NCBI GenBank assembly: GCA_963755825.1 | Contig: CAVWLA010000001.1 | Location: 1,550,001-1,614,000 of the forward strand | Reading direction: 5' to 3' | DNA length: 64,000 nt | Source: DATBQN01 sp963755825 | Lineage (GTDB): Bacteria > Acidobacteriota > Thermoanaerobaculia > Multivoradales > UBA5704 | Shown here: piece by piece, positions 42,166 through 50,166 of the stretch | How positions within the stretch are numbered: position 1 is the first letter of the stretch | How the letters are laid out: each line of letters opens with the position of its first letter | Notes under the pieces: generated by a model | Told to the model about the DNA's origin: nothing | Databases searched by the model: none | Seen by the model: only the letters and a program-made list of their open reading frames with translations | Program-made: the position numbers and the translations under genes

Positions 42166-43470
42166 ATGACCATCATCGCCGAGCGCATCGCGCTCGAAGG
42201 ACCCGCGCCCCAGCCGGCGACCGCCGGCGGTGCACCGACCGACCGCCCGGCGAGACCGCTCGCCCCGGCGGCCGCAGCGCCTGAGACCCTCGAAGATCCT
42301 GCAGTCTCCGCGCCCGTCGCCACGGCCGTCCACCGTCCGGCGACGCTCCTCGCCGGCGTCCGGCCGCTGCCAGGCGATCCCTTCCGCGCCGCCTCGGTGC
42401 CCATCTACCAGACCGCGACCTTCGCCCAGGAGTCGGGCGACGGCGGCGGACCCTACGACTACACGCGGAGCGGCAACCCCACCCGCGGGGCGCTCGAGGC
42501 GCAGCTCGCGCGGCTGGACGGCGCCACGGCGGCCCTGGCCTACGGCAGCGGCGTCGCGGCGCTGGCGGCGGTCGCCCGCCTCGCCGAGGGCGCCGAGATC
42601 CTCGCCGGCGACGACCTCTACGGCGGCACCTACCGGCTGCTCTCCGCCGTCCTCCCCGCCAGCGGCATCGCGGTGCGTTCTGTCGACGCGACCGACCTCG
42701 CGGCGGTCGAAGCGGCGCTCACCCCGGCGACCCGCCTTCTCCTCGTCGAGACTCCCACCAACCCGCTCCTCCGCATCGTCGACATCGCGGCCTTGGCCGC
42801 CCTCGCGCACGCCCGCGGCGCCCTCCTCGCCGTCGACGGCTCGCTCGCGACGCCGCTCCGCCAGCGCCCCCTCGACGTCGGAGCCGACCTCGTCGTCCAC
42901 TCGGCGACCAAGGGCCTCGCCGGCCATGCCGACACGACGGCGGGCGCCGTCGCCGTGCGCGATCCCGCCCTCGCCGCCACGCTCGCCTTCCGCCGCAACG
43001 CCGAGGGGACGGCGCTGGCGCCCTTCGAGGCCTGGCTCCTCCTCCGCGGCATGAAGACCCTCGCCGTGCGCCTCGACCGGCAGGAGGCGAACGCGCAACG
43101 GATCGCGGCATACCTCGCCGGCCATCCCGCCGTCGCCCGCATCCACTTCCCCGGCCTGCCGGACCACCCGGGGGCCGCCCTCCACGCCGCGCAGTCCTCC
43201 GGCCCCGGAGCCGTCGTCAGCTTCGAGACCGGCGCCGTCGAGCGCTCCGAGCGCCTCGTCGCCACCCTCGATCTCTTCGCCATCGCGGTCTCCTTCGGAG
43301 GAGTCGGCTCGACCGTCAGCCTCCCCTTCCGCATGTCCCACGCCAGCATCCCCGAGCCCCTCCGCCGCGCTCGCGCCCTCCCCGAGGACCTCCTGCGGCT
43401 GAGCATCGGCATCGAGGATGTGGACGACCTGATCGCGGATCTGGAGCGGGGGCTGGCGGCGGCGGGGTGA
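42166..43470 (+). CDS. Cys/Met metabolism PLP-dependent enzyme (cystathionine synthase/lyase type)
   Basis: This 434-residue protein starts at ATG 42166 after GGGAGGAACC. The first 60 residues are an Ala/Pro-rich extension absent from most family members. The core shows VPIYQTATFAQE, YDYTRSGNPTRGALEAQLAR, AYGSGVAALAA and the PLP lysine in HSATKGLAGHAD (Lys249), then GGVGSTVSLPFRMSH near the end. Such enzymes do alpha,beta- or gamma-replacement/elimination on cystathionine, homocysteine or methionine precursors. Cystathionine gamma-synthase, gamma-lyase and methionine gamma-lyase cannot be told apart here. No other sulfur-assimilation gene is nearby. Confidence 0.88.
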   Translation: MTIIAERIALEGPAPQPATAGGAPTDRPARPLAPAAAAPETLEDPAVSAPVATAVHRPATLLAGVRPLPGDPFRAASVPIYQTATFAQESGDGGGPYDYTRSGNPTRGALEAQLARLDGATAALAYGSGVAALAAVARLAEGAEILAGDDLYGGTYRLLSAVLPASGIAVRSVDATDLAAVEAALTPATRLLLVETPTNPLLRIVDIAALAALAHARGALLAVDGSLATPLRQRPLDVGADLVVHSATKGLAGHADTTAGAVAVRDPALAATLAFRRNAEGTALAPFEAWLLLRGMKTLAVRLDRQEANAQRIAAYLAGHPAVARIHFPGLPDHPGAALHAAQSSGPGAVVSFETGAVERSERLVATLDLFAIAVSFGGVGSTVSLPFRMSHASIPEPLRRARALPEDLLRLSIGIEDVDDLIADLERGLAAAG

Positions 43471-43509
43471 GGCCGGGGCGGTGGCCACGCCGCTCGGCTC
43501 CCCCCCGCC

Positions 43510-44178
43510 CTACCGCGCCCGCGCCGTCATCAGCCCCCAGAGCCAGTTGATCTTGTAGCGGTCGATCCGCTCGACCGCGAGGCCGGCCGTCTCGAGGAAG
43601 CGCCGGCACTCGTCTCGCCCGTAGGCGCGGCGATGGGTTCGGTCGACGAGGCGCAGCAGGCGGTCGCAGATGCGGCAGGCGAGGTAGTCGTCGCACCAGT
43701 CGGTGACCACGATGCGGCCAGTCGGACGGGCGACGCGGGCCATCTCGCGGAGCCCGGCGAGGGGATCGTCCCAGAGATGGAATGAGCTCGTGGTGAGGAC
43801 GAGATCGAAGCTGCGGTCTGCGAAGGGGAGCGCCGCGGCATCGGCGGCGGCGAGCGCGGCTGCGGGCGCCAGCTTCCTTGACGCGATACGGAGCATCGCC
43901 GGCGTCAGGTCGACGCCCCGCAAGCGCGCCGCGGGATCGATCCGTTGGAGGGCGCTCAGCAGCGCGCCGGTGCCGCAGCCGACGTCGAGGATCGACTGCC
44001 CGGAGCCGAGATCCAGCCGCCGCAGCGTCTCGGCCACCGACGACTCGACGTAGCGCTCCCATCGCCGGTCGTAATGTTCCGCGAGACCGGTGTACGACGC
44101 CCGGACGGATTCGCCGCTCCGAACCCGCGGTGACGCCACGCTCCTCGGTTCCACTCGAGCATTCTCTCTCTCGAGCAC
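43510..44178 (-). CDS. SAM-dependent class I methyltransferase
   Basis: This 222-residue cytoplasmic enzyme has the Rossmann motif I ILDVGCGTGALLSAL (about 64-78), the acidic motif II LRGVDLTPAML, motif ALPFADRSFDLVLTTSSFHL and motif PTGRIVVTDWCDD, typical of Methyltransf_11/25. The substrate is unknown; small-molecule methylation is more likely than protein or RNA. The C-terminal WGLMTARAR and the CRICDRLLRL segment do not point to a known subfamily. ATG 44178 is the longest start. Confidence 0.82.
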   Translation of the reverse strand: MLERENARVEPRSVASPRVRSGESVRASYTGLAEHYDRRWERYVESSVAETLRRLDLGSGQSILDVGCGTGALLSALQRIDPAARLRGVDLTPAMLRIASRKLAPAAALAAADAAALPFADRSFDLVLTTSSFHLWDDPLAGLREMARVARPTGRIVVTDWCDDYLACRICDRLLRLVDRTHRRAYGRDECRRFLETAGLAVERIDRYKINWLWGLMTARAR

Positions 44179-44202
44179 CCCGGTTGCGCGGCTTCGCCTA
44201 CT

Positions 44203-44853
44203 TCAAGAGCCCGCCCCATGCTCGTGCGACGGTGCGGGGATCACCACCATCATGTTGTCCGGCCGGCCGGGTTCGGTGAGGTCCGGGGCGCCGGGACCGG
44301 ACCCGACGTCCTTGGCGGTCAGGTACGGGGCGTAGAACATCACGTGACCCGGGAAATGGAAGATAGTGTTCGACTGGGGATCGAAAAGGTAGTTATAGTT
44401 CGACAGCATGTAGGCGACTCCCGGCTTTCGCGGTGCCAGGAAGCGGCCCGTCTTGTATCCCTCTTCGATCTCCGACGCGATGAGCTTGTCGTCCTTCCCG
44501 CGCGACCGCTGCTCCTCCCGGAAGAGGAGCGCCTTCACCGTCGTGGCGCTGCCCTCGGCGTCGAAGCAGGTCGGCGCGATCGAGTCCGCCCGCAGCCGTT
44601 CGACGAGGCAGGTGAAGCCGTTGGTGCCTTCGCAAGCCTTGACGTAGCCCGTGGCACCCAGGATGTACACCGCCGCTCCCTGGCTGACGGGAGGACCCGC
44701 GGCGAGGGCGAGCGCGATCTGGACATCCCGCGGCGTCGTGCTGTCGACGTGGCGCACCGTCGAGAGATCCACCGAGCTGCCGGCGAGGAGCTGGGCCGAC
44801 GGTGAAAGGCACGATAAGGCGATGGCAAGTGAAGCGGCTCGAGCTGCGTGCAT
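44203..44853 (-). CDS. Exported hypothetical protein
   Basis: This 216-residue protein has a signal peptide (RAASLAIALSCLSPSAQLLA). The mature part contains VYILGATGYVKACEGTNGFT with CLVERLRADSIAPTCFDAEG, then KPGVAYMLSNYNYLFD, IFHFPGHVMFYAPYLTAKDV and PDNMMVVIPAPSHEHG. The two Cys may form a disulfide. I do not recognise the family, but the motif-dense C-terminal half looks conserved. It is divergent from the ECF sigma gene and could be part of its regulon. Confidence 0.65.
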   Translation of the reverse strand: MHAARAASLAIALSCLSPSAQLLAGSSVDLSTVRHVDSTTPRDVQIALALAAGPPVSQGAAVYILGATGYVKACEGTNGFTCLVERLRADSIAPTCFDAEGSATTVKALLFREEQRSRGKDDKLIASEIEEGYKTGRFLAPRKPGVAYMLSNYNYLFDPQSNTIFHFPGHVMFYAPYLTAKDVGSGPGAPDLTEPGRPDNMMVVIPAPSHEHGAGS

Positions 44854-44923
44854 CGGTCACCTCCGAGGTCGTGGTTGATGTGTTGTCGTCGCGTTGTTGT
44901 CAGATGAGTGCCCGGGAACCGGC

Positions 44924-45030
44924 CGAGGGTTGCACGGCGGCCGGCGGCGCCAGGCCGGGGGCCCATCGCCTCCCGGCGGCGGATCGCTCCCGGCCGACGG
45001 CTGTCGGTGACGCGGTCCATGCAACCCTCG
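44924..45030. promoter_or_regulatory. Inverted repeat in the divergent region upstream of the sigma gene
   Basis: CGAGGGTTGCA (44924-44934) and its exact complement TGCAACCCTCG (45020-45030) flank 85 nt of very GC-rich sequence between the exported-protein gene and the ECF sigma gene. It could be a long-range hairpin in the sigma leader or a pair of operator half-sites. Confidence 0.35.
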
Positions 45031-45067
45031 ACCGCTGGCACGCCACTCATCACCGCCAGGAGCCCAT

Positions 45068-45601
45068 CTGACGACGCCAGATGACCGATCGCTCGTCGCC
45101 GCCTTCCTCGCCGATCGCGACCAGGCGGCATTTCGGGCGCTCTTCCAGCGCCACACGCCGGCGATGTACCTCCTCGTGCTGCGCCTCCTCGGGCGCTCCG
45201 GGCGCCACGCCGAGGACGTGGTGCAGGAAACCTGGGTGCGCGCCGCGAGCGCGCTCGGCGGCTTCTCGTGGCGATCGAGCCTGCGCACCTGGCTGCTCGG
45301 CATCGCCGTCAACTGCTGCCGCGAGGTTCTCCGCTCCGCCAGCCGCGATGTCGACGACGCCGGGACCCCGGCGGCCGATCCGGAGAGCCCTCCGCGCCAA
45401 GGTCCGGAGCGGATCGATCTCGAGCGCGCCATCCGCGAGCTGCCCGACGGCTATCGCGAGGTCTTCATCCTCCACGATGTGGAGGGTCTGACCCACGAGG
45501 AGATCGGCGACCAGCTGGGGATCGGCGCCGGCACCTCGAAGAGTCAGCTGTCGCGCGCGCGCCGCGCCCTGCGCGCCTACTGGGCCGGCGGCGAGCCATG
45601 A
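45068..45601 (+). CDS. ECF-type RNA polymerase sigma factor (probable CTG start)
   Basis: This protein of about 177 residues has sigma region 2 (VAAFLADRDQAAFRALFQRH, HAEDVVQETWVRAASALGGF) and region 4 (IRELPDGYREVFILHDVEGL, THEEIGDQLGIGAGTSKSQL). The frame is open from 45011 but has no ATG, GTG or TTG before Met at 45164, which falls inside region 2. CTG 45068 is preceded by CAGGAGCCCAT at good spacing and yields the expected N-terminus (M)TTPDDRSLVAAFLADRD. CTG initiation is therefore the best reading. The next gene is a membrane protein with a cytoplasmic N-terminus, as in sigma/anti-sigma pairs. Confidence 0.85.
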   Translation: MTTPDDRSLVAAFLADRDQAAFRALFQRHTPAMYLLVLRLLGRSGRHAEDVVQETWVRAASALGGFSWRSSLRTWLLGIAVNCCREVLRSASRDVDDAGTPAADPESPPRQGPERIDLERAIRELPDGYREVFILHDVEGLTHEEIGDQLGIGAGTSKSQLSRARRALRAYWAGGEP

Positions 45602-45625
45602 ACGGCCGCGTGGGAGTCCTCACCG

Positions 45626-46210
45626 ATGAGCATTGAAGGCGACGACCGTCCTGACGAGCGGCTGCGGCTGGAGCTGGCACGCCTGCCCCGCGAGCTGATC
45701 CCTCCCGAGGGTCTCGAAACGCGCGTCGTGGCCGCGCTCCACGAGAGGGGCTGGCTGCCGGCGGCGCGCCCGCGGCCCAACCTCTGGCGGCTCGGCGGGG
45801 CCGTCGCTGCCGGCCTGGCGCTGCTCGTCGCCGGGTTCCTGCTGGGCCGCCAGGGGGGCCACCATGGCCAGCCGCCGGCCGTGCCGAGCTATCTGCTGAT
45901 GCTGCGCGAAGGCGCCGATTTCAACCGCGAGCGATGGTCGGATGCCCGCTTGATCGCCGAGACCGCCGCATGGGCTCGGCACCGGCTCGGCGTCCGGCAC
46001 TTCGTCGTCGGCGAGAAGCTCGACACCGGCGGCTGGGTCCTCAAGGCCTCTCGCGTCGCCCGGTTGTCCCCGCTGGATCTGCAGGATCCGGCTGGCGGCT
46101 TCTTCGTCATCGACGCGGCGAGCGACCAGGAGGCGCTAGACATCGCCAGGAGCTGTCCCTTCCTGCGGCACGGAGGCCGCATCGAGGTGCGCCGGATCCA
46201 TCCTACCTGA
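45626..46210 (+). CDS. Membrane protein, candidate anti-sigma factor
   Basis: This 194-residue protein starts 25 bp after the sigma gene. Residues 1-50 are cytoplasmic (DERLRLELARLPRELIPPEG, LETRVVAALHERGWL). One membrane helix lies at about 55-75 (LGGAVAAGLALLVAGFLLGR). The periplasmic part (about 85-194) resembles a YCII/EthD-like ferredoxin fold (PSYLLMLREGADFN, VVGEKLDTGGWVLKASRV, IDAASDQEALDIARSCPFL). It lacks the ZAS zinc motif of many anti-sigma factors. Position and topology support an anti-sigma or sensor role for the upstream ECF factor. Confidence 0.65.
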   Translation: MSIEGDDRPDERLRLELARLPRELIPPEGLETRVVAALHERGWLPAARPRPNLWRLGGAVAAGLALLVAGFLLGRQGGHHGQPPAVPSYLLMLREGADFNRERWSDARLIAETAAWARHRLGVRHFVVGEKLDTGGWVLKASRVARLSPLDLQDPAGGFFVIDAASDQEALDIARSCPFLRHGGRIEVRRIHPT

Positions 46211-46462
46211 GCCCTCGAACGCCTCGGCGCTTCGGGCTCGGCTCTCGCTGCCCTCGCAGAACGACTTCCGCGGTGGGCCGCGGGCGGACAGCATTGTCGA
46301 GAAGAACGCCAGCTCGCCGCGCCAGCTCCAGCTCGGCGTGGGCTCCATCGTCGAGCGGCCCGGTATAAGGGTTCACGATGACCGCCCATTCCATCGACGA
46401 AGCTCCCACCCCGGCGCCGATCCGCCTCACCCAGCTTGGCAAGCGCTCGAGGGCGGCAGCCT

Positions 46463-46639
46463 GTGAACCTATGCCTCGAAGGAGACCTTCATCCGCGAAC
46501 CGACGAGCGGTATACGGCAAGCTTCAGGCTTGCAGGTGTCCGGTGGCGATGGGTCGATACAAGCCGAGAGCGATCCACGGTGTATTTCAAGCGACCCGAC
46601 CGTGAGACGGCCTGTCGCTTCGAGCGCGAGAACGACTGA
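46463..46639 (+). CDS. Small hypothetical protein
   Basis: The frame from GTG 46463 gives about 58 residues (NLCLEGDLHPRTDERYTASF, RWRWVDTSRERSTVYFKRPD). Its composition is natural, and the gene ends 14 bp before the next one, suggesting a pair. The start is uncertain; TTG 46436 is in frame. The 250 bp upstream (46211-46462) hold only a doubtful minus-strand frame (46203-46394). Family unknown. Confidence 0.4.
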   Translation: MNLCLEGDLHPRTDERYTASFRLAGVRWRWVDTSRERSTVYFKRPDRETACRFEREND

Positions 46640-46653
46640 CTGAGGACCACGAT

Positions 46654-47238
46654 ATGACCGAACGTCTCCAAGTGCCCGATGGGTTGGACGAGCTCAAGAG
46701 TGAAATGCCGCGTGTCATCGATTTGATCGTTCGCACCGCGCGATGGGTTCATTCAGACACCTTTCAAGCTCTTCCTCTCTGGTACCCGGAGACTGCTCGA
46801 GGGCTGTCGGTTTATGACGCCGGATGGGGCCGTGTCTACCAGAACACCAACCGATCAACGGGTGTCGTGACGGACAAAGCGGAACTAAATATTCGAGCCG
46901 CCAAGGCCCTCGTAGCGGCACTCGGCACGAAGAAGGCTCCCATTTGGACCGTCTGCCACATCTGGAGCGTCGTCGATCCAAAATTCGGGCGGTCAAACAG
47001 CGTTGTCCGCGATCGCCGATTCTACTCCTGCGTCGGCAACATGGTCTGGCTACCAACGCCGCTCAAGGGCTTTACAGACGCCGTTCCCGAAGTGAGGCGA
47101 ATGCTTGCGACATGCGCCTTTCACCTGTACGGCTGGGCCTGCGAGCACCCAGAAGTCCAAGACGAGGCTGATGAAGTCCGTTCAGGAACGATTCCAAGTG
47201 GATATCGCAAGAATGGCCAGCCCCGGGTCGATCTCTGA
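46654..47238 (+). CDS. Hypothetical protein of low-GC character
   Basis: This 194-residue soluble protein starts at ATG 46654. It contains DELKSEMPRVIDLIVRTARW, SVYDAGWGRVYQNTNRSTGV, AKALVAALGTKKAPIWTVCH and MLATCAFHLYGWACEHPEVQ. Codon use is clearly less GC-biased than in the flanking genes, which suggests transfer. With the small gene just upstream it could form a two-gene module, for example toxin-antitoxin. There is no motif to prove this, and I do not recognise the fold. Confidence 0.6.
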   Translation: MTERLQVPDGLDELKSEMPRVIDLIVRTARWVHSDTFQALPLWYPETARGLSVYDAGWGRVYQNTNRSTGVVTDKAELNIRAAKALVAALGTKKAPIWTVCHIWSVVDPKFGRSNSVVRDRRFYSCVGNMVWLPTPLKGFTDAVPEVRRMLATCAFHLYGWACEHPEVQDEADEVRSGTIPSGYRKNGQPRVDL

Positions 47239-47541
47239 CACCGCCAGGTACCGCAGACTTCTCGCCTCGAGTCGCGCGCGCAATCGCGATGAGAAAGGGT
47301 GCACTGAAGAGAATGCTGAGCGATAGCACGCTTCAGGACTGCCCTCGCGAAGCCGCGCAGGAGGCCCTCACGTTCTGGAAAATATCCATCTGAGCCACCT
47401 CGAACGTGATCTCGCAGAGCGACGCGCGCCGGTCGACAAGATGGTTCCCGCGATGCCGCCCATGCTTCGCTTCGTGGCGACGACGAGGTAGGGGAGATGG
47501 GCAGTGAAAGAAAAAGACATCGTGGGGACGCCAGCGATGCT
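47239..47541. other. Intergenic region between convergent genes
   Basis: No supported gene. Short frames such as LKRMLSDSTLQDCPREAAQE look like residue of decayed coding sequence. No hairpin terminator is obvious. Confidence 0.35.
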
Positions 47542-47901
47542 TCAAGGGTCCGCGAGCACGAACGCCCCGAGCTTCGCGTGATCCGCCGGAAAGCGGTCGC
47601 CGTTCGCATAGATCTCCAGCGTCTCGGAGCGGCCGTCGTGGAACCAGAGGAGCGTCCCGCCGCCGTGCTCCACCGCGGGGCTCTCGAAGGTGGGGCCGGC
47701 GAGCGGACCGCGCGCCGCGTAGGGCTCGCCGAGGATCGGCGCGCCGGCGCGCAGGCGGAGCTTGGTGTAGCAGCCGGCTCCTGTGCTCTTGCGCGAGAGC
47801 ACCCGGGCTCCGGCCAGCTGCTCGGCGAGGAGGCGATCCGGCGCTCGGGCCGCGATCCATTGGAGGATGGCCGCTTCGAACGCGGTCGGTTCTCCGCTCA
47901 C
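47542..47901 (-). CDS. Hypothetical protein (119 residues)
   Basis: This frame from GTG 47901 reads as a compact soluble protein: FEAAILQWIAARAPDRLLAE, RVLSRKSTGAGCYTKLRLR, and LGAFVLADP at the end. ILQWIA...VLSRxxTGAGxY is a pattern I have seen in short uncharacterised bacterial proteins, but no function is assigned. The segment GGGTLLWFHDGRSETLEIYA suggests a beta-hairpin pair. It is downstream of, and in the same direction as, the secreted-protein pair at 47961-49366. Confidence 0.6.
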   Translation of the reverse strand: MSGEPTAFEAAILQWIAARAPDRLLAEQLAGARVLSRKSTGAGCYTKLRLRAGAPILGEPYAARGPLAGPTFESPAVEHGGGTLLWFHDGRSETLEIYANGDRFPADHAKLGAFVLADP

Positions 47902-47960
47902 GACGGCAGGAACTCACCTCGGTTGGCGTTGCCGCTTCCGAGCACGGGTTGGTCCACGGC

Positions 47961-49175
47961 CTACTTTCCACCCTCTCCCACTGGTTCGACTCTCGGCAGC
48001 TTGATGCTTCGAGCTTGCGCCAGAGCCGACCGATCGAGCCGCAATGTCGGATGGTTGCCGGGATAGTTCCGCAGCCACAGATACCTATAACCCACCACGA
48101 GCTGTGCGATCGGGCCATACGACGCCAGGCCTTCAGGGAGCCGAAGCAGGAGCCTCTGCACCTGTCCCGTCGTCGGGTCCAGCAGATCGAGCGCGCCCAC
48201 GTCGTTGACGATCCCCGGTGCAAGCAGGATCAGCAGTCGATGGGAGCGTGGGTCCCACGCGATGTCTCCGATCGCCGGCTGATAGTTGAAGAACTCGCTT
48301 TCCGGCTTGCCCTGAGGCCGCTCTCCCTTGGCCGCGTCCTTGCCGGATTGTGAGACCTGTCGCTTGGCCTCGGACACGTAGTGTTTCTGCATCGCAACGT
48401 CCGGTGCCAGACCGAGACCCTTCTCGAGCTGAATGCTTGGATCGCGATATGTGGTGAGGAGCTTCAACCTTCGATCGAGCTCGTACACCTTGTAGTTGGC
48501 GAGCTCGGCCGCGAAGAGGCGATCCGTGCTCGCCGCGAGCCGCAGTGTCCGCGCGGCCGTCTGATTGCCCGTGCGCTCCGATTCCTCGGCGAGCCCATGT
48601 CGGGACACCTCGAGGTCGTCGTCCACCGCGACCAGGCGCGGCTCCGTGCCGTCGAACCGCTCCTTCGCCGCGCGCACGAGCTCGGGGATCGGGAGCCACG
48701 TCAGATTGATCACCCAATCGCCCCCGGGCATCAGCTCCACGTCCGCTGCATGGTGCAGATCCGCAGTGCCGCCAACGTACTCCCCCGCCTCCCGCTTGAA
48801 GAGGTCCACACCCTTCGGGCCGGCGAAGGCGATCCGGTCTCCGGAGACCTTGTACCGGAAGATGACCGGCCTATACGCAGAGCCCTGCCGATCCCGGAGC
48901 GGCACCGGCTTGGCCCACGCCGCGCCCGTCTCGAGATACGAGGCGAGCTCGCCGGAGCCACCGTCGAAGAGCATGATCTCCTTTCCCTTGGCGTCGGCGG
49001 CCAGCTGCAACGAGCCAGACGAGCGCACGTCTCCCAGCTCGCCGGGTGCCCGCTCGAGAGTCACTGACGCGAGCTGAGGCCGCCGCGGCGGCGAGGGAGA
49101 GGCGCTAGGAGCCGCTGATGCTGCAAGAACGGCGGCCGCCCCGGCGATCAGGCCGGCCACGACTCGACTTCTCAT
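47961..49175 (-). CDS. Exported beta-propeller-like protein
   Basis: This 404-residue protein has a signal peptide (VVAGLIAGAAAVLAASAAPS). The mature part consists of repeated strand groups (SGSLQLAADAKGKEIMLFDG, KVSGDRIAFAGPKGVDLFKR, RLFAAELANYKVYELDRRLK, GDIAWDPRSHRLLILLAPG), consistent with a six-bladed propeller. No catalytic residues are evident. ATG 49175 overlaps the stop of the small exported gene upstream (ATGA), so the two are coupled. A similar large/small exported pair occurs at 31716-33257 in the opposite gene order. Confidence 0.65.
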   Translation of the reverse strand: MRSRVVAGLIAGAAAVLAASAAPSASPSPPRRPQLASVTLERAPGELGDVRSSGSLQLAADAKGKEIMLFDGGSGELASYLETGAAWAKPVPLRDRQGSAYRPVIFRYKVSGDRIAFAGPKGVDLFKREAGEYVGGTADLHHAADVELMPGGDWVINLTWLPIPELVRAAKERFDGTEPRLVAVDDDLEVSRHGLAEESERTGNQTAARTLRLAASTDRLFAAELANYKVYELDRRLKLLTTYRDPSIQLEKGLGLAPDVAMQKHYVSEAKRQVSQSGKDAAKGERPQGKPESEFFNYQPAIGDIAWDPRSHRLLILLAPGIVNDVGALDLLDPTTGQVQRLLLRLPEGLASYGPIAQLVVGYRYLWLRNYPGNHPTLRLDRSALAQARSIKLPRVEPVGEGGK

Positions 49176-49366
49176 TGGCGTTGCGTTGCGTTCCTCACCC
49201 GAAGATAGCCTCGGAAGCCGCCCGTCACATCGTCATAGAAGTCAATGTACAGGTCACCGCCGATGCAGCTCGAGGTGCTGTGGCTGTGCACCGTTCTCCC
49301 TGAGAGCAGCGCGCCGCCAGCGAGCAGCGAGATCAATGCCCAACGGTTCCAACGGACCCTGTGCAT
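49172..49366 (-). CDS. Small exported peptide coupled to the propeller-like protein
   Basis: This 64-residue protein starts at ATG 49366 behind GGAGATCACCTCAC. It has a signal peptide (RWALISLLAGGALLSGRTVH). The mature part, of about 35 residues, is SCIGGDLYIDFYDDVTGGFR followed by a basic tail. It has one Cys, so no internal disulfide. It may be a ligand, chaperone or structural partner of the downstream exported protein. Confidence 0.55.
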   Translation of the reverse strand: MHRVRWNRWALISLLAGGALLSGRTVHSHSTSSCIGGDLYIDFYDDVTGGFRGYLRVRNATQRQ

Positions 49367-49545
49367 GTGAGGTGATCTCCTTCTGTTTTGCCAACATTGT
49401 AGCAGGTCATTAACTTTATCGCCGGCCGATTGGAGCAGGCGCTCGGGCCGGGATCCAGTCGAGGGCGGCCACCTCGAACTCGGTCGCTTCTTCATCGACC
49501 ACGACGGGGAGCCGGGCCCCGACCTCGCCGTACTAAGATGCAGCG

Positions 49546-50079
49546 ATGCAAAGGACGACGCGCCTCGGCGCATCAGGGCGGTTGGCGGTTCTCTTCCTAA
49601 TGCTGTTCTCGGCCGTCGCTCGAGCAGCTCCGGCGGCCGCTCCTCCGGCCGGCGCCGATCTCGAAGTCGCGGCGGCGACGGCGGTGGTGCGGGCGTTCTA
49701 CGCGTATCACCTGAAGCACGACATGGGGTTCAGCGAGGCCGGCCTGCGGGCGCGACGGCGGTGGCTCGCGCCGGCGCTCTTCGAGGCGCTGCTCGCCGAG
49801 GCGCGCAAGCCGGGCTCGCCGGACATGGTGCCGAAGATCGACGGCGACCCGTTCACCGATTCGCAGGAGTATCCGACCTCGTTTCGCCTCGGCGCGGCGT
49901 CGCGGCTCCGCCAGGGCCGCGGCACGATCGCCGTCGATGTCGTGCTGACCGCCGGCGCGGCAAGCCGCCCTGCCCGCCTGGTCCTCGCGCCTTTCGACGG
50001 CACGTACCGGATCGCCAACTTCCACTTTCCGGGCGGCACGACCGACCTCGTCGAGATGCTGAGGAAAGACCCGCGCTGA
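49546..50079 (+). CDS. Exported DUF3828-like protein
   Basis: This 177-residue protein has a signal peptide (SGRLAVLFLMLFSAVARAAP). The domain AATAVVRAFYAYHLKHDMGF, then RRWLAPALFEALLAEARK, DGDPFTDSQEYPTSFRLGAA and YRIANFHFPGG has the layout of the DUF3828 family of periplasmic proteins (NTF2-like fold). No enzymatic function is known for it. The start ATG 49546 is the longest option. Confidence 0.7.
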   Translation: MQRTTRLGASGRLAVLFLMLFSAVARAAPAAAPPAGADLEVAAATAVVRAFYAYHLKHDMGFSEAGLRARRRWLAPALFEALLAEARKPGSPDMVPKIDGDPFTDSQEYPTSFRLGAASRLRQGRGTIAVDVVLTAGAASRPARLVLAPFDGTYRIANFHFPGGTTDLVEMLRKDPR

Positions 50080-50166
50080 TGGCCGCCGCGGCGCGGAGAG
50101 GAAGCGCCGCCGGCTCACCGCCCAACCCGGCCGCTCGCGCGTAGCGGCCCGACCCGCCGAGGTTCC

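Noticed and set aside
46203..46394. 63-residue minus-strand gene
   Set aside because: The sequence (MEWAVIVNPYTGPLDDGAHA) is plausible, but there is no ribosome site and it ends inside the anti-sigma-like gene. Not enough support to annotate.
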